Part shown: positions 9,175-18,797 of the stretch, one piece after another
Layout: the number at the start of each line of letters is the position of its first letter
Numbering within the stretch: position 1 is the first letter of the stretch
Source of the DNA: Simiduia agarivorans SA1 = DSM 21679
GTDB lineage: Bacteria; Pseudomonadota; Gammaproteobacteria; Pseudomonadales; Cellvibrionaceae
NCBI RefSeq assembly: GCF_000305785.2
Contig: NC_018868.3
Coordinates: 744,001 to 808,000, forward strand
Length of the DNA stretch: 64,000 nucleotides
Direction of reading: 5' to 3'
Made by a program: the position numbers and the translations under genes
The notes under the pieces: generated by a model
Seen by the model: only the letters and a program-made list of their open reading frames with translations
Database searches by the model: none
Told to the model about the DNA's origin: nothing

Positions 9175-11664
9175 CTATACCGTTCGCAATACCTGTGCCG
9201 GTTCAATTCGCAGCAGATGCTGGCAACGCAGGATACCCAGAGCGCCAATGACCAGTGCCCCGAACAACGGCGTTAAACCCCATACCACCGGATGCCACTG
9301 GGGCGCCATTTTGAAAATGAAGGTTTGCAAGGCGAACAAGAAACCTTCGGCGCCGAATGCTGCCAACAGGCCGGCAAGCCCGCCGAGGGCCGCAAACTCG
9401 ATTACCAGGCGCCAACGCAACAACCCCGGGCTGGCGCCCAAGGCCCGCAACAGACCCAACTCCTGGGTACGGGCTTCCATGCTGGCACTGACCGCTGCCA
9501 ACAACACCAACAGGGAGGCCACCAGCACAATCCAGAAGACCAACTCCACTGCCCCGCTCACCTGCTCCACCACCTGGCGGATCTGATCAAAAATTTTATC
9601 CATTTCGATCACCAGCGCCGTCGGGTGCGCCTTGATGATGGACGCCACAAAACGCCCGCCATCATCCGGTGCATAGAAGCTGGTCATATACATGGGGGCA
9701 AAGTTCTGCAATGCGCCCGGAGAGAACAACACATAAAAATTGGGGGTAAAAGAGTCCCACCGCAACGACCGAGTGCTGGCCACCCGGGCATTGAGCTCAA
9801 GGCCACCAATGGAAAAGGTCACTGTGTCACCCAGTTCGAGACCGAGATTTTTCGCCAGTTCCTGTTCTACCGAAATGGCAACATCCCCCTCAGCTGAATC
9901 TCCCCACCATTCGCCCGATACCAGCTGATTGCCCTCCGGCAGAGATTCGCTCCAACTGAGATTCAGTTCGCGGGTTAACGCCTCCGGCCCTTCACGGTCC
10001 TCGCGTTCAGGCCTCAGGGTTTCCACGCCTTCACCGTTAACCGCCGTAATGCGCCCGCGCACCATCGGATAGAGCCCACGGTGTTGCCGGCCCGCTTCAG
10101 ACAATAGCTGCTCAAAGCCGGTCAACTCATGGGGCGCCACGTTAACCACAAAGTGGTTGGGAGCGTCTTTTGGCAACTGCATGCGCCATTCATCCAGCAA
10201 GGAACCGCGCATCACCAACAGACTGGCGAGCAGCATCAGTGCACTGCCGAAAACCACGAGTTGCAATAGGGTCTCGGCTTGGCGCGAGCGCAAAGACGCC
10301 GCCGCCAGCCGCCATTGGCTGCCCAGGCGTGAGGCCGACCGGTGCATCCAGCGCAGCCCTAGCAAACACAACCCCACAGAAACCAACGCCACCAGCACCC
10401 AGGCGGAAACTACGATCAGCGACAGGGTGATATTCTGGGTGTAAAACCAAAGCAGTGCGAAAAAGCTCGCCACACCCAACAGCAATTGGATTTTGCCAGG
10501 CGTGGTCGCCACCGGCGTTTCCCGCCGCAGCACTTTGATCGGAGCCACAGTGGGCAAAGGCCAGAGCGGTGGCAATGCAAACAACGCGAGGCACAAAAAG
10601 CCGGCACTGGCACCCAATAAAAACGGCGCTAAGCCGGGCGCAGGCAACACTACATCCATCAGCCGGACCAGACTTTCGGCGATAAACCAATGCAAGGCCC
10701 ACCCGGTGAACAAGCCTAATCCGGTGGCAATCAGGCACAGCCAAAGTATCTGGGAAAAATAAAGCGCGCGAATGCGATTAGAGACGATGCCCAGACTCTT
10801 CAACAGGGCCACCTGATCCACGTGGCGCGCGCAGAATCGCTGCGCCGCAATGGCCACCGCAATGCCTGCCAACAGCAACCCGAACACACTGGCCAACATT
10901 AGAAAGCTGCGCGCGCGCGCAAGGTTTTCCGCTACCCGGCCTTGCGCTTGCTCCAGCGTCACCACCCGTTGATGAACGGTAAGCGCGGGATCCAGCGCTT
11001 TGATCAACTGGTCGATAGATTCTTTCTCACCCGACAATAGCCAGCGATAGCTCGCCCGACTACCATCCTGGATCACTCCGGTAGCAGGCAGGTCGGCCAG
11101 ATTCATCAGCACACGGGCGCCAAAACTGGCAAAGCTCTGGCCCCGGTCCGGCTCTTTAACCAAAACCCGTCTGACGATCAGTTCACTTTCGCCAACTTCC
11201 AGCCGGTCTCCGAGTTGAATCCCGAGCAAGGGAAACAAGCGCCCTTCTACCCAGACTTCACCGGGCGCAGGCCCACGGGTGATCACTTCCGGCGCTACGG
11301 GACTGAACGGCGCGCCGGCGATTTCAAGCTCACCCAATAACGGATAATCATCCGATACCGCTTTCACCGAAGCCAGATGCGCGTGATCGCCGTTGAACAC
11401 CATGGAGGCAAACTCCACCGTATCGGCCTGACGCACACCGGCAAGATCGGCTTGCAGCCGCCAATGTTCAGGGATCTCGGCGTTGGAACGGACTTGTCGA
11501 TCGGCGGCAAGAAAATGATTGGCGTTCGCCACCATGGCGGATTCGAGCCGGCCGGCAAACAGCGAAATCGCGGTGACCAACGCCACCGCGAGAATAACCG
11601 CCAAACCAAGAATTTGTACCTCTTGCGCACGGGCATTCCTGCGCAGCATGCGCAAACTCAACAC
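9175..11664 (-). CDS. ABC transporter permease, FtsX/YbbP type
   Basis: An 829-residue inner-membrane permease with two FtsX-like domains, the architecture of E. coli YbbP. A membrane segment near residue 20 is followed by a large periplasmic domain, then three membrane segments (about 255-360, including FLMLASVFGLLLAGIAVAIA), a further pair around 395-440, a second extracytoplasmic domain, and a C-terminal FtsX core (VELVFWIVLVASLLVLLAA onward). It overlaps its ATPase partner by 7 bp. The pair is divergent from tesA as in E. coli. Export of lipids or hydrophobic compounds is likely from family context, but the substrate is not known. Confidence 0.88.
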   Translation of the reverse strand: MLSLRMLRRNARAQEVQILGLAVILAVALVTAISLFAGRLESAMVANANHFLAADRQVRSNAEIPEHWRLQADLAGVRQADTVEFASMVFNGDHAHLASVKAVSDDYPLLGELEIAGAPFSPVAPEVITRGPAPGEVWVEGRLFPLLGIQLGDRLEVGESELIVRRVLVKEPDRGQSFASFGARVLMNLADLPATGVIQDGSRASYRWLLSGEKESIDQLIKALDPALTVHQRVVTLEQAQGRVAENLARARSFLMLASVFGLLLAGIAVAIAAQRFCARHVDQVALLKSLGIVSNRIRALYFSQILWLCLIATGLGLFTGWALHWFIAESLVRLMDVVLPAPGLAPFLLGASAGFLCLALFALPPLWPLPTVAPIKVLRRETPVATTPGKIQLLLGVASFFALLWFYTQNITLSLIVVSAWVLVALVSVGLCLLGLRWMHRSASRLGSQWRLAAASLRSRQAETLLQLVVFGSALMLLASLLVMRGSLLDEWRMQLPKDAPNHFVVNVAPHELTGFEQLLSEAGRQHRGLYPMVRGRITAVNGEGVETLRPEREDREGPEALTRELNLSWSESLPEGNQLVSGEWWGDSAEGDVAISVEQELAKNLGLELGDTVTFSIGGLELNARVASTRSLRWDSFTPNFYVLFSPGALQNFAPMYMTSFYAPDDGGRFVASIIKAHPTALVIEMDKIFDQIRQVVEQVSGAVELVFWIVLVASLLVLLAAVSASMEARTQELGLLRALGASPGLLRWRLVIEFAALGGLAGLLAAFGAEGFLFALQTFIFKMAPQWHPVVWGLTPLFGALVIGALGILRCQHLLRIEPAQVLRTV

Positions 11665-12374
11665 GGTTGCAAACTCCCGGTTTCATCAACCGCTTGCGCC
11701 ACCTTGCCGGCTTCAATCACCAACTGCTGATGACAACGGGCCGCCAGTCGCTGTTCGTGGGTCACCAATACCAGCGTGGTGCCGGATCGCTGATTCATGT
11801 CGAACAGCAAATCAATGATCCGCTCGCCGGTCTGCGCATCCAGATTACCTGTGGGCTCGTCGGCAAACAAAATACGGGGTTCATTGGCAAATGCGCGCGC
11901 TACCGCTACACGCTGTTGCTCACCACCCGACAATTGCGGCGGGAAATGATGCAGCCGGTCGGCCAGGCCCACCTGGGTCAGATAATGTTCGGCTTTATCC
12001 CGTGCGTTGGCGACACCCTTGAGCTCAAGCGGCAGCAGCACGTTTTCCAGCGCGCTCAGGCCCGGCAATAGCTGGAATGACTGAAATACGAATGACACAC
12101 TCTGTAACCGGATTGTGGCCCGCTCATCTTCCGTCAGCGCTGTGATCGATTGGCCATCCATGATCACATCGCCTTCCGAGGGCGTATCTAGACCGGCCAA
12201 TATGCCCAGCAGCGTGGATTTACCGGACCCTGAAGCCCCCACAATGGCCAGGCTTTTACCTGCAGCCAGCGAGAGATTGACGTTATCCAGAATGGTAAGC
12301 GGGCCGGACTGGGTCATCACGGTTTTACTGATGCGGGTTGCCGATAACAAATGACTGCTCCTATCATAAAACAT
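11658..12374 (-). CDS. ABC transporter ATP-binding protein, YbbA/LolD type
   Basis: A 238-residue ATPase of the MacB/LolD class. Walker A is GASGSGKST, the Q-loop region is [23 protein letters not shown], the signature is [14 protein letters not shown] and Walker B is [12 protein letters not shown], followed by VTHE. I chose the ATG at 12374 (MFYDRSS...). Longer readings would run into the divergent tesA leader and lack family similarity. Stop and start overlap with the permease gene indicates a single operon. Confidence 0.92.
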   Translation of the reverse strand: MFYDRSSHLLSATRISKTVMTQSGPLTILDNVNLSLAAGKSLAIVGASGSGKSTLLGILAGLDTPSEGDVIMDGQSITALTEDERATIRLQSVSFVFQSFQLLPGLSALENVLLPLELKGVANARDKAEHYLTQVGLADRLHHFPPQLSGGEQQRVAVARAFANEPRILFADEPTGNLDAQTGERIIDLLFDMNQRSGTTLVLVTHEQRLAARCHQQLVIEAGKVAQAVDETGSLQPC

Positions 12375-12465
12375 TCGGTTTACCGGGAGAGGCTTGCAGG
12401 GAGCATGTAACTCCCACAAGATGGCCCTCATACCTATTACGTTGAAAGGAAGGGTATCAGATTCC

Positions 12466-13071
12466 ATGAAGTGGTTCTTATCATTGCTCGCGGGCTTGCT
12501 GCTGTCTGTCTCAGTTTCAGCGGAACCAGCCCCCCGCCTGTTAGTACTGGGTGACAGCCTGAGTGCCGGCTATGGTCTTGAACACCCGGATCAGGGCTGG
12601 GTCTCGCTGATGGCACAGGATCTGAAAAATGATTACAAGGTGATCAATGCCAGCATCAGTGGCGACACCACCGCGGGTGGCCTTGCCCGTCTGCCGGCTT
12701 TGCTGGATAAATATTCGCCCGAGATACTGATCATCGAATTGGGTGGCAACGATGGCTTGAGGGGTTACTCACTGGCAACCCTGCGCCAAAACCTCTCCCA
12801 GATGGTCAGCCTGGGCCAAGCCGCTGGTGCCGAGGTGGTCGTTATGGAAATCCAGATTCCACCCAATTACGGCAAGCGTTATACAGAAAAATTTACCGCG
12901 ATTTTCAGTCAGGTGGCGGCCGACAAAAACGCTCGCTTAATCCCTTTTTTCCTCACAGAACTGGCACTGGTTGACGGCATGATGCAAGCCGACGGCATTC
13001 ACCCCACCGCGGCGGCGCAAAACACCATGAAAGACCAGGTGCTGGACGCCCTTCAACTGGCGCAGAGGTAA
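12466..13071 (+). CDS. tesA: Periplasmic arylesterase / acyl-CoA thioesterase I
   Basis: A GDSL/SGNH hydrolase (thioesterase I/protease I/lysophospholipase L1). The start at 12466 opens a clear signal peptide (MKWFLSLLAGLLLSVSVSA, cleavage after A). The catalytic blocks follow in order: GDSLSAGYG (Ser), SGDTTAGG (Gly), GGNDGLRG (Asn) and DGIHP (Asp/His). A longer reading from 12394 would place 24 polar residues before the signal peptide and is rejected. It is divergent from the ybbA-like gene, the conserved arrangement. Its last 19 bp overlap the convergent recJ. Confidence 0.94.
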   Translation: MKWFLSLLAGLLLSVSVSAEPAPRLLVLGDSLSAGYGLEHPDQGWVSLMAQDLKNDYKVINASISGDTTAGGLARLPALLDKYSPEILIIELGGNDGLRGYSLATLRQNLSQMVSLGQAAGAEVVVMEIQIPPNYGKRYTEKFTAIFSQVAADKNARLIPFFLTELALVDGMMQADGIHPTAAAQNTMKDQVLDALQLAQR

Positions 13072-14774
13072 GTCACCAACAGCTGCGCCGATTGCTGCCC
13101 GCGGAATTCGTTGACGTCCAGCTTATACACCAAACGCACACGCTCAACCGATGCATCGGGCCAAACTGCCACATCCACATTAAACGCAATGGCATCCAGC
13201 TGCAGCGTCGGCGTTTGGGCGGGTGAAACGGTCATTTTCAAATGCTTGTTGCCCACAATGCGCGCCTGGCGCAGAATGAACTCACCCTCGAACTGGGGCT
13301 CGGGGAACTGTTGCCCGAACGGGCCTGCATCTGCCAGCAAAAATGCCGTATCCAGATTCAGCTCGGTTGGCAGTAACTCACCGTCCGTGAATATCACTGC
13401 CTGCAAGTCGGCTTCGGTCAATAACTGCCGGCACACCTGATCGAAAGCGTTTGCAAAACGCTCGAATTCTGCGCGCGCTATGGTCAAGCCCGCCGCCATG
13501 GCGTGGCCACCGAATTTTTTAATGAGCCCTGGATTCTTTACCGACACCCGATCCAAAGCATCCCGCAAATGCAGTCCTTGAATGGAGCGACCGGAACCCT
13601 TGATCAGCCCATCCCCTGCATCGGCAAAAGTGATAACGGGACGGTGTAATTTGTCTTTGACCCGCGACGCCAGAATTCCAATCACGCCCTGATGCCATTG
13701 CTCGTGAAATAAACTCACGCCCCAAGGATTGTGATCATCATCCTGCATCCGGGCCAAAAAGGCTTCCGCTTCTTTTTGCATACCGGCTTCTATCTGGCGT
13801 CGGTCCCGATTGAAATCATCCAATTGCTGCGCCAATCCCAGAGCCTCTTCATAATCCGGGGCGAGCAAGCACCGGATACCTAAGGACATATCATCCAAGC
13901 GGCCGGCGGCGTTTAATCGCGGACCCACAAAAAAACCCATGTCCTGGGCCGCCACCCGCTGATAATTGCGCCCAGCCACCTGCAACAAGGCGATGATACC
14001 GGGCCGACAACGACCTGCACGTATCCGGGCCAATCCCTGCGCCACAAGGAGACGATTATTGGCATCCAACGGCACCACATCGGCCACCGTACCCAATGCC
14101 ACGATATCGAGAAACTCGCCCATGGCAGGAGCCGAAATACCCATCCGCGAAAACCAATCCGCTTTCTGAAGGGCTGTTCGCAAACAACTCAATACGTAAA
14201 AAATTACACCCACGCCCGCGAGATTTTTACTGGGAAATTCACAGCCGCGCTGATTGGGATTGACGATGGCGTCAGCATCAGGCGATTCATCGGCGGGTAG
14301 ATGATGATCGGTGATCAGCAAGCGGATGCCGGCGGCCTTAACCGCGCTGGCCCCCTCAATACTGGAAATGCCGTTATCCACAGTCACGATCAACCAGGGG
14401 TCAAAGGTTTTTGCCACTGCGGCAATCTCAGGCGTCAGACCATAGCCGTAGTCGAACCGGTTGGGTACCAGATAGTCCACCGTCTGCAGGCCCATGGCTT
14501 TCAATGCCAATACCGCCAATGCAGAACTGGTGGCACCATCGGCATCGAAGTCGCCCAGAATAAGCACTTTCCTCTGATCGGTTACGGCCTGGGTCAATAA
14601 CGCAACTGCCGCATCCATGCCCTTCATATTCGGGGGCAACAACTCACTGAGCTTGTCTGGCAATTGCTGTTCGGAACGAATGCCCCGGGCCGCATAAACA
14701 CGCTGCAACACAGCGGGCATAGCAGGCGAAAACTGACAGTCGTCTGGGGTGTAATGTCGGGTCTGGATTTTCAT
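13053..14774 (-). CDS. recJ: Single-stranded-DNA-specific exonuclease RecJ
   Basis: A 573-residue 5'-3' exonuclease of the DHH family, acting in recombination and mismatch/base-excision repair. The N-terminal DHH domain shows ILGDFDADGATSSALA, VTVDNG and the name-giving ITDHHLP. The DHHA1 domain contains the KFGGHAMAAGLT stretch, and an OB-fold lies at the C-terminus. The ATG start is only 4 bp from the left end of a MITE-like element, so the AGG that could serve as ribosome site (in CCAGGTCC) lies inside the element. The upstream control region of this gene was therefore probably replaced by the insertion (inference). Confidence 0.95.
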   Translation of the reverse strand: MKIQTRHYTPDDCQFSPAMPAVLQRVYAARGIRSEQQLPDKLSELLPPNMKGMDAAVALLTQAVTDQRKVLILGDFDADGATSSALAVLALKAMGLQTVDYLVPNRFDYGYGLTPEIAAVAKTFDPWLIVTVDNGISSIEGASAVKAAGIRLLITDHHLPADESPDADAIVNPNQRGCEFPSKNLAGVGVIFYVLSCLRTALQKADWFSRMGISAPAMGEFLDIVALGTVADVVPLDANNRLLVAQGLARIRAGRCRPGIIALLQVAGRNYQRVAAQDMGFFVGPRLNAAGRLDDMSLGIRCLLAPDYEEALGLAQQLDDFNRDRRQIEAGMQKEAEAFLARMQDDDHNPWGVSLFHEQWHQGVIGILASRVKDKLHRPVITFADAGDGLIKGSGRSIQGLHLRDALDRVSVKNPGLIKKFGGHAMAAGLTIARAEFERFANAFDQVCRQLLTEADLQAVIFTDGELLPTELNLDTAFLLADAGPFGQQFPEPQFEGEFILRQARIVGNKHLKMTVSPAQTPTLQLDAIAFNVDVAVWPDASVERVRLVYKLDVNEFRGQQSAQLLVTYLCAS

Positions 14775-14778
14775 AGGC

Positions 14779-15062
14779 AGGACCTGGTCACACTATTTTG
14801 ATTGTCGCTGCTGGAGCCCAGTTTTGTGCTCAGCAAGGCGGTGGGGGCGCCGTGTAGCAAAAGCTACATAAGCGACCAACAACGATGCTGGGCGCAAAAA
14901 TGGGGCCAGCCCTCCGGGTTGCGGCTAGAAAAGCGCCACTTGTCGTTGCTCGTCACTTATTTGGAGTAACCAAACTGCGCTTCTCGCGTCGGAATGCCGC
15001 ATCACTCAATTGACGCTTTTCTAGCCGCAACAGCGGCAACCAAAATAGTGTGAACAGGCCCT
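14779..15062. repeat. MITE-like element with nested inverted repeats
   Basis: This 284-bp non-coding stretch is bounded by 26-bp terminal inverted repeats (14779-14804 and 15037-15062) with three mismatches; similarity continues inward for roughly ten more bases with further mismatches. Inside lies a perfect 18-bp inverted repeat (14918-14935 and 15014-15031; arms start GTTGCGGCTAGAAAAG) around a 78-base loop. No open frame of note and no transposase is present. The structure fits a miniature inverted-repeat element mobilised in trans. A target-site duplication was not convincingly found. It separates recJ from the cupin gene. Confidence 0.72.
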
Positions 15063-15140
15063 AGCATACCACGTCTGGGGCAAAGCACTGGGCGGAGTCT
15101 TGCTCTACACTGGCCTTGGAAACACGAAAGAGAGCAAAAA

Positions 15141-15491
15141 ATGACCATTCAATTGTTAACCATTGCCGAAGGCCTCGGTGCACACAGTACCGCACCGGTT
15201 GCGGCAGAAAAACGCATAGCAGGCAATCCGCACACGGAAACTTACCACCAGTTCACCAACAAGGCGGGCAACTTTCATGTGGGCACCTGGTCATCGGATG
15301 CCGGAAGTTGGCACATCAGTTACAGCGAGGATGAGTTTTGCCATATTCTGGATGGCGAGGCCATTATTACAGATGAGCAAGGCCTACAAAGCCGGGTGAA
15401 AACCGGAGACAACTTTGTTATACCGGCAGGCTTTAAAGGGACTTGGGAGACACCCGAAAAAGTCACTAAAATCTACGTGATTTATGAATGA
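15141..15491 (+). CDS. Cupin-domain protein (Cupin_3/DUF861 type)
   Basis: A 116-residue single-cupin protein. The two cupin motifs are recognisable: WHISYSEDEFCHILDGEAIITDEQG and GDNFVIPAGFKGTWETPEKVTKIYVIYE. Members of this group resemble ethanolamine/ureidoglycolate-type cupins, but the substrate cannot be read from the sequence. The ATG at 15141 has AGAGAGC upstream. The end overlaps the convergent thioesterase by 10 bp. Part of its upstream region is the MITE-like element, which ends 78 bp before the start. Confidence 0.82.
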   Translation: MTIQLLTIAEGLGAHSTAPVAAEKRIAGNPHTETYHQFTNKAGNFHVGTWSSDAGSWHISYSEDEFCHILDGEAIITDEQGLQSRVKTGDNFVIPAGFKGTWETPEKVTKIYVIYE

Positions 15492-15937
15492 GTGCGCTTG
15501 CGCACTCTCGCTGCCCTGCGCTCTTCCGCTTGCTGCCAGCGCCGACGCTGTTCATCGGTTTTAACCTCAAGCGGCTCGACCGGTATCGCCTTGCCATCTG
15601 AGTCTACCGCCACCATGGTGAAATAACAGGTATTGGTATGGCGCACCACACCGGTTTCGAGATTTTCTGAAACAACCTTGATGCCGATTTCCATCGAACT
15701 GGTGCCGGTATAGTTCACAGAAGCCATCAACGTCAGCAGGTCGCCGATAGCGACTGGCTGCTTAAACAGTACGTTATCCACAGACAAAGTCACCACATAA
15801 GATCCGCAATACCGGATGGCAGCGGTATACGCCACTTTATCCAACAGTTTGAGCAGTTCGCCGCCGTGCATCTTGCCCCCGAAATTACTCATTTCCGGTG
15901 TAACAAGAACTGACATTTCAGTGGTATGGGTACGCAT
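15482..15937 (-). CDS. Acyl-CoA thioesterase, hotdog fold (YciA type)
   Basis: A 151-residue single-hotdog protein that hydrolyses acyl-CoA thioesters. The hotdog helix is GGKMHGGELLKLLDKVAYTAA, followed by the strand VTLSVDNVLFKQPVAIGD typical of the acyl-CoA hydrolase group. A strongly basic tail (RRRWQQAEERRAARVRKR) follows the fold, as in related proteins. A GAGTGCGC/GCGCACTC hairpin (15490-15507) covers its stop codon but has no T tract. It is a monocistronic gene between the cupin gene and the thrC terminator. Confidence 0.88.
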   Translation of the reverse strand: MRTHTTEMSVLVTPEMSNFGGKMHGGELLKLLDKVAYTAAIRYCGSYVVTLSVDNVLFKQPVAIGDLLTLMASVNYTGTSSMEIGIKVVSENLETGVVRHTNTCYFTMVAVDSDGKAIPVEPLEVKTDEQRRRWQQAEERRAARVRKRTHS

Positions 15938-15949
15938 AATTCACTTACC

Positions 15950-15979
15950 AATAATAAAAAAGGGAGCGGATGCTCCCTT
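15950..15979 (-). terminator. Terminator after thrC
   Basis: Stem AAGGGAGC/GCTCCCTT with a 4-base loop (15960-15979). On the minus strand it is followed by a T-rich run, 3 bp after the thrC stop codon. Confidence 0.88.
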
Positions 15980-15982
15980 ATA

Positions 15983-17377
15983 TTAGCTCAATTGTCCGCT
16001 GATATACTGATGGACGCCGGCCAGGTCATTCGCCAACACCTGGTAGCGCTCTTCTCTGTCGAAAAGATCGGCCATGTGGTGTGGTAAAGCGGGCGTATCG
16101 GTAACGCCCGCTTTAGCGACCGCTTTGGGAAATTTCGCTGGATGGGCCGTGGCCAGACACACCATCGGCGTTGAAACATTTGCACGGCACTTGCGCGCAG
16201 CCTCGACGCCAATGGCAGTATGCGGGTCGAGCAAATAGCCGGTCGTGTCGTAAACACCAGCAATTACCTTGGTCATGGTTTCATCATCAAGGCGATAACT
16301 GCTGAATACTTCTCTCGCCTTCTGCAACGCAGACTCGGACAGGGTCATACTGCCTGACTTAAACGACGCCATCAGTTCTGCGATGGCCTTGCCATCCCGC
16401 CCATAGAGATCAAACAATAAACGTTCGAAGTTACTGGACACCATAATATCCATGCTTGGCGACAGACTGTGTATCAATGGCTTTTTGCTGTGATCATTTG
16501 CGCTGATACAGCGGTGCAGTATGTCGTTGGCGTTTGTGGCCACAATCAACTGTTCAACGGGCAGCCCCATTTTCCGCGCCAGGTAGCCCGCAAAGATGTC
16601 GCCAAAGTTACCAGTAGGCACTGAAAACGAGACTGCCCGGTGCGGTGCACCCAAAGCGACGGCGGCGTAAAAATAGTACACAATCTGAGCCATGATCCGC
16701 GCCCAGTTGATGGAATTCACTGCCACCAATTGCCGGCCATCGGGCAGGAAAGATTGATCGGCAAAACTGGCCTTCACCATATTCTGACAATCATCGAAAT
16801 TGCCTTCCAGCGCGATGTTATACACATTGTCACTCAGAACCGTCGTCATCTGACGGCGCTGCACTTCACTGACGCGATTATGGGGGTGCAGTATGAAGAT
16901 ATCGATATTTTCACAGCGCGAGCAACCTTCAATCGCGGCCGAACCGGTATCCCCCGAGGTCGCACCCATCACCACTACCTTCTGTTTGCGGCGGGCGAGA
17001 ATGTGGTCGAGCAGATGTCCCAAAAACTGCAGTGCGAAATCCTTAAACGCCAGCGTTGGCCCCTGAAACAATTCCAAGATCCATTCGTTGTGCCCGGTCT
17101 GTACCAAAGGCGCGATAGCCTGGTGGCGAAAACTGCTATAGGCCTTCTGGATAATGGTACGCAGCTCTTCGTCGGTCAAAGCGCCTGCCACAAATGGCTT
17201 GATCACCTCAAACGCCAGGGCGTCGTAGGATAAACCGGCCCAGCCGGCAATAGTGTCTTTACTGAACTGGGGTAAATTCTCCGGCACATACAAGCCGCCA
17301 TCACTGGCAAGCCCGGTAAGCACAGCGTCTTCGAAAGACAACGCGGGCGCTTGCCCGCGGGTACTGATGTATTTCAC
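15983..17377 (-). CDS. thrC: Threonine synthase
   Basis: A PLP enzyme converting O-phosphohomoserine to threonine, last step of the pathway. The N-terminus KYISTRGQAPALSFEDAVLTGLASDGGLYVP and the PLP-lysine segment TLAFKDFALQF are characteristic; GATSGDTGSAAIEG is the phosphate-binding loop. The GTG at 17377 gives the usual family N-terminus and has GGA 7 bases upstream. The TTG at 17389 would add four residues. About 464 residues, normal for this longer class. It lies downstream of hom in the same operon. Confidence 0.95.
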   Translation of the reverse strand: MKYISTRGQAPALSFEDAVLTGLASDGGLYVPENLPQFSKDTIAGWAGLSYDALAFEVIKPFVAGALTDEELRTIIQKAYSSFRHQAIAPLVQTGHNEWILELFQGPTLAFKDFALQFLGHLLDHILARRKQKVVVMGATSGDTGSAAIEGCSRCENIDIFILHPHNRVSEVQRRQMTTVLSDNVYNIALEGNFDDCQNMVKASFADQSFLPDGRQLVAVNSINWARIMAQIVYYFYAAVALGAPHRAVSFSVPTGNFGDIFAGYLARKMGLPVEQLIVATNANDILHRCISANDHSKKPLIHSLSPSMDIMVSSNFERLLFDLYGRDGKAIAELMASFKSGSMTLSESALQKAREVFSSYRLDDETMTKVIAGVYDTTGYLLDPHTAIGVEAARKCRANVSTPMVCLATAHPAKFPKAVAKAGVTDTPALPHHMADLFDREERYQVLANDLAGVHQYISGQLS

Positions 17378-17401
17378 AGTTGAATCCAATTGGTTAAAAC
17401 G

Positions 17402-18706
17402 TTAGCCGAGTGATTCCACACGGATATGAGTCACACCACCGTGCACTTCGGACAGCGCTTCGATTTTATCGATCGCCAGCATCAGCTGACGCTCACGTCC
17501 GCGTGAGGTCAACAGAATCAGCGGTACTTCTGCAGCACCGTTGATGGGTTCTTTCTGAATCAATGCTTCTACGCTGATGTGCGCTTCCGCCAGAATGTTG
17601 GCGATTTTTGCCAGGACACCCGGCCGGTCTTCCGCCAGTAAACGCAAGTAGTAGGCTGTTTCCACTTCATCCATGGAAAGAATGTTGGGATTTGGATTTG
17701 CCAAGGCGTGAAAACCCAAATGCGCAACGCGCTGCGACGTGCTCACTGACAAGGTGCGCGCCACATCGACTATATCGGCCACAACGGCTGACGCTGTGGG
17801 TTCAGCGCCGGCGCCCGCGCCGTAATAAAGTGTCGGTCCAACGGCATCGCCTTTCACCAGAACGGCATTCATCACACCATCCACATTGGCGATCAGACGC
17901 TTGGCAGGAATCATTGTAGGGTGCACTCGCAATTCGATGCCGGCCTCGGTCTGCCGGGCTATCCCCAGATGCTTGATCCGATACCCCAATTCCTGAGCGT
18001 AATTGACATCTTCCGGCGCGATCTGGCTGATACCTTCTGTAAACACCTTGTCAAATTGCAGCGGCATCCCGAACGCCAAAGACGCCAGGATGACCAATTT
18101 GTGCGCGGCATCGATCCCCTCCACGTCGAACGTCGGATCCGCCTCTGCATAGCCAAGTGCCTGGGCCTCTTTCAATACATCGTGGAAGTCACGGCCCTTG
18201 TCCCGCATCTCGGTCAGGATAAAATTACCCGTGCCATTAATAATGCCGGCCAGCCATTCGATCTGGTTTGCGGCAAGTCCTTCGCGCAAGGCTTTGATGA
18301 TAGGAATACCGCCGGCCACTGCGGCCTCGAACGCAATGCTGACGCCCTGCGCTTGCGCCGCTGCAAATAATTCATTGCCGAACTCGGCAATCAAAGCCTT
18401 GTTCGCGGTAACGACATGTTTACCGTTGGCAATTGCCGTTGAAACCAGTTCCCGGGCGGTGGTTGTGCCACCAATAAGCTCGACAACAATATCGATTTCA
18501 GGGTCGCGGGCCACATCAAAAATATCGCGGCTGACTTTTACACCGGCCAGGTCACAGGCCGGATTATCGCGACGCGCGCCCACATGGACGATTTCAATCG
18601 GTACGCCCGCGCGAGCACTGATGGCTGATTGATTTCGTGAAAGCACAGCAAAAGTACCGCTGCCAACAGTACCGAGGCCACACAGGCCTACTTTGACAGG
18701 TTTCAA
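17402..18706 (-). CDS. hom: Homoserine dehydrogenase
   Basis: Reduces aspartate semialdehyde to homoserine, the branch point to threonine and methionine. The NAD(P) motif GLCGLGTVGSGTF opens the protein. The catalytic region has GIINGTGNFILTEM and ALGYAEADPTFDVEGIDAAHK. A C-terminal ACT domain (about residues 350-425, YYLRLLAEDRPGVLAKIANIL) implies allosteric control by threonine, as known in the monofunctional enzymes. The start is a TTG with AGAGGAAG upstream. 434 residues, normal length. The hom-thrC operon follows a strong hairpin at 18798-18833. Confidence 0.96.
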   Translation of the reverse strand: MKPVKVGLCGLGTVGSGTFAVLSRNQSAISARAGVPIEIVHVGARRDNPACDLAGVKVSRDIFDVARDPEIDIVVELIGGTTTARELVSTAIANGKHVVTANKALIAEFGNELFAAAQAQGVSIAFEAAVAGGIPIIKALREGLAANQIEWLAGIINGTGNFILTEMRDKGRDFHDVLKEAQALGYAEADPTFDVEGIDAAHKLVILASLAFGMPLQFDKVFTEGISQIAPEDVNYAQELGYRIKHLGIARQTEAGIELRVHPTMIPAKRLIANVDGVMNAVLVKGDAVGPTLYYGAGAGAEPTASAVVADIVDVARTLSVSTSQRVAHLGFHALANPNPNILSMDEVETAYYLRLLAEDRPGVLAKIANILAEAHISVEALIQKEPINGAAEVPLILLTSRGRERQLMLAIDKIEALSEVHGGVTHIRVESLG

Positions 18707-18797
18707 AATAACTTCCTCTGAAAGGCAAATTGCACAAGAAATTGTTGCGACAATAGGACAAAAACAGGCTTATTCTTGCAAAAGCCGCAACCTTACT

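Noticed and set aside
15490..15507. A GAGTGCGC/GCGCACTC hairpin at the cupin/thioesterase junction as terminator
   Set aside because: No T tract follows on either strand, and it lies within the coding end of the thioesterase gene.
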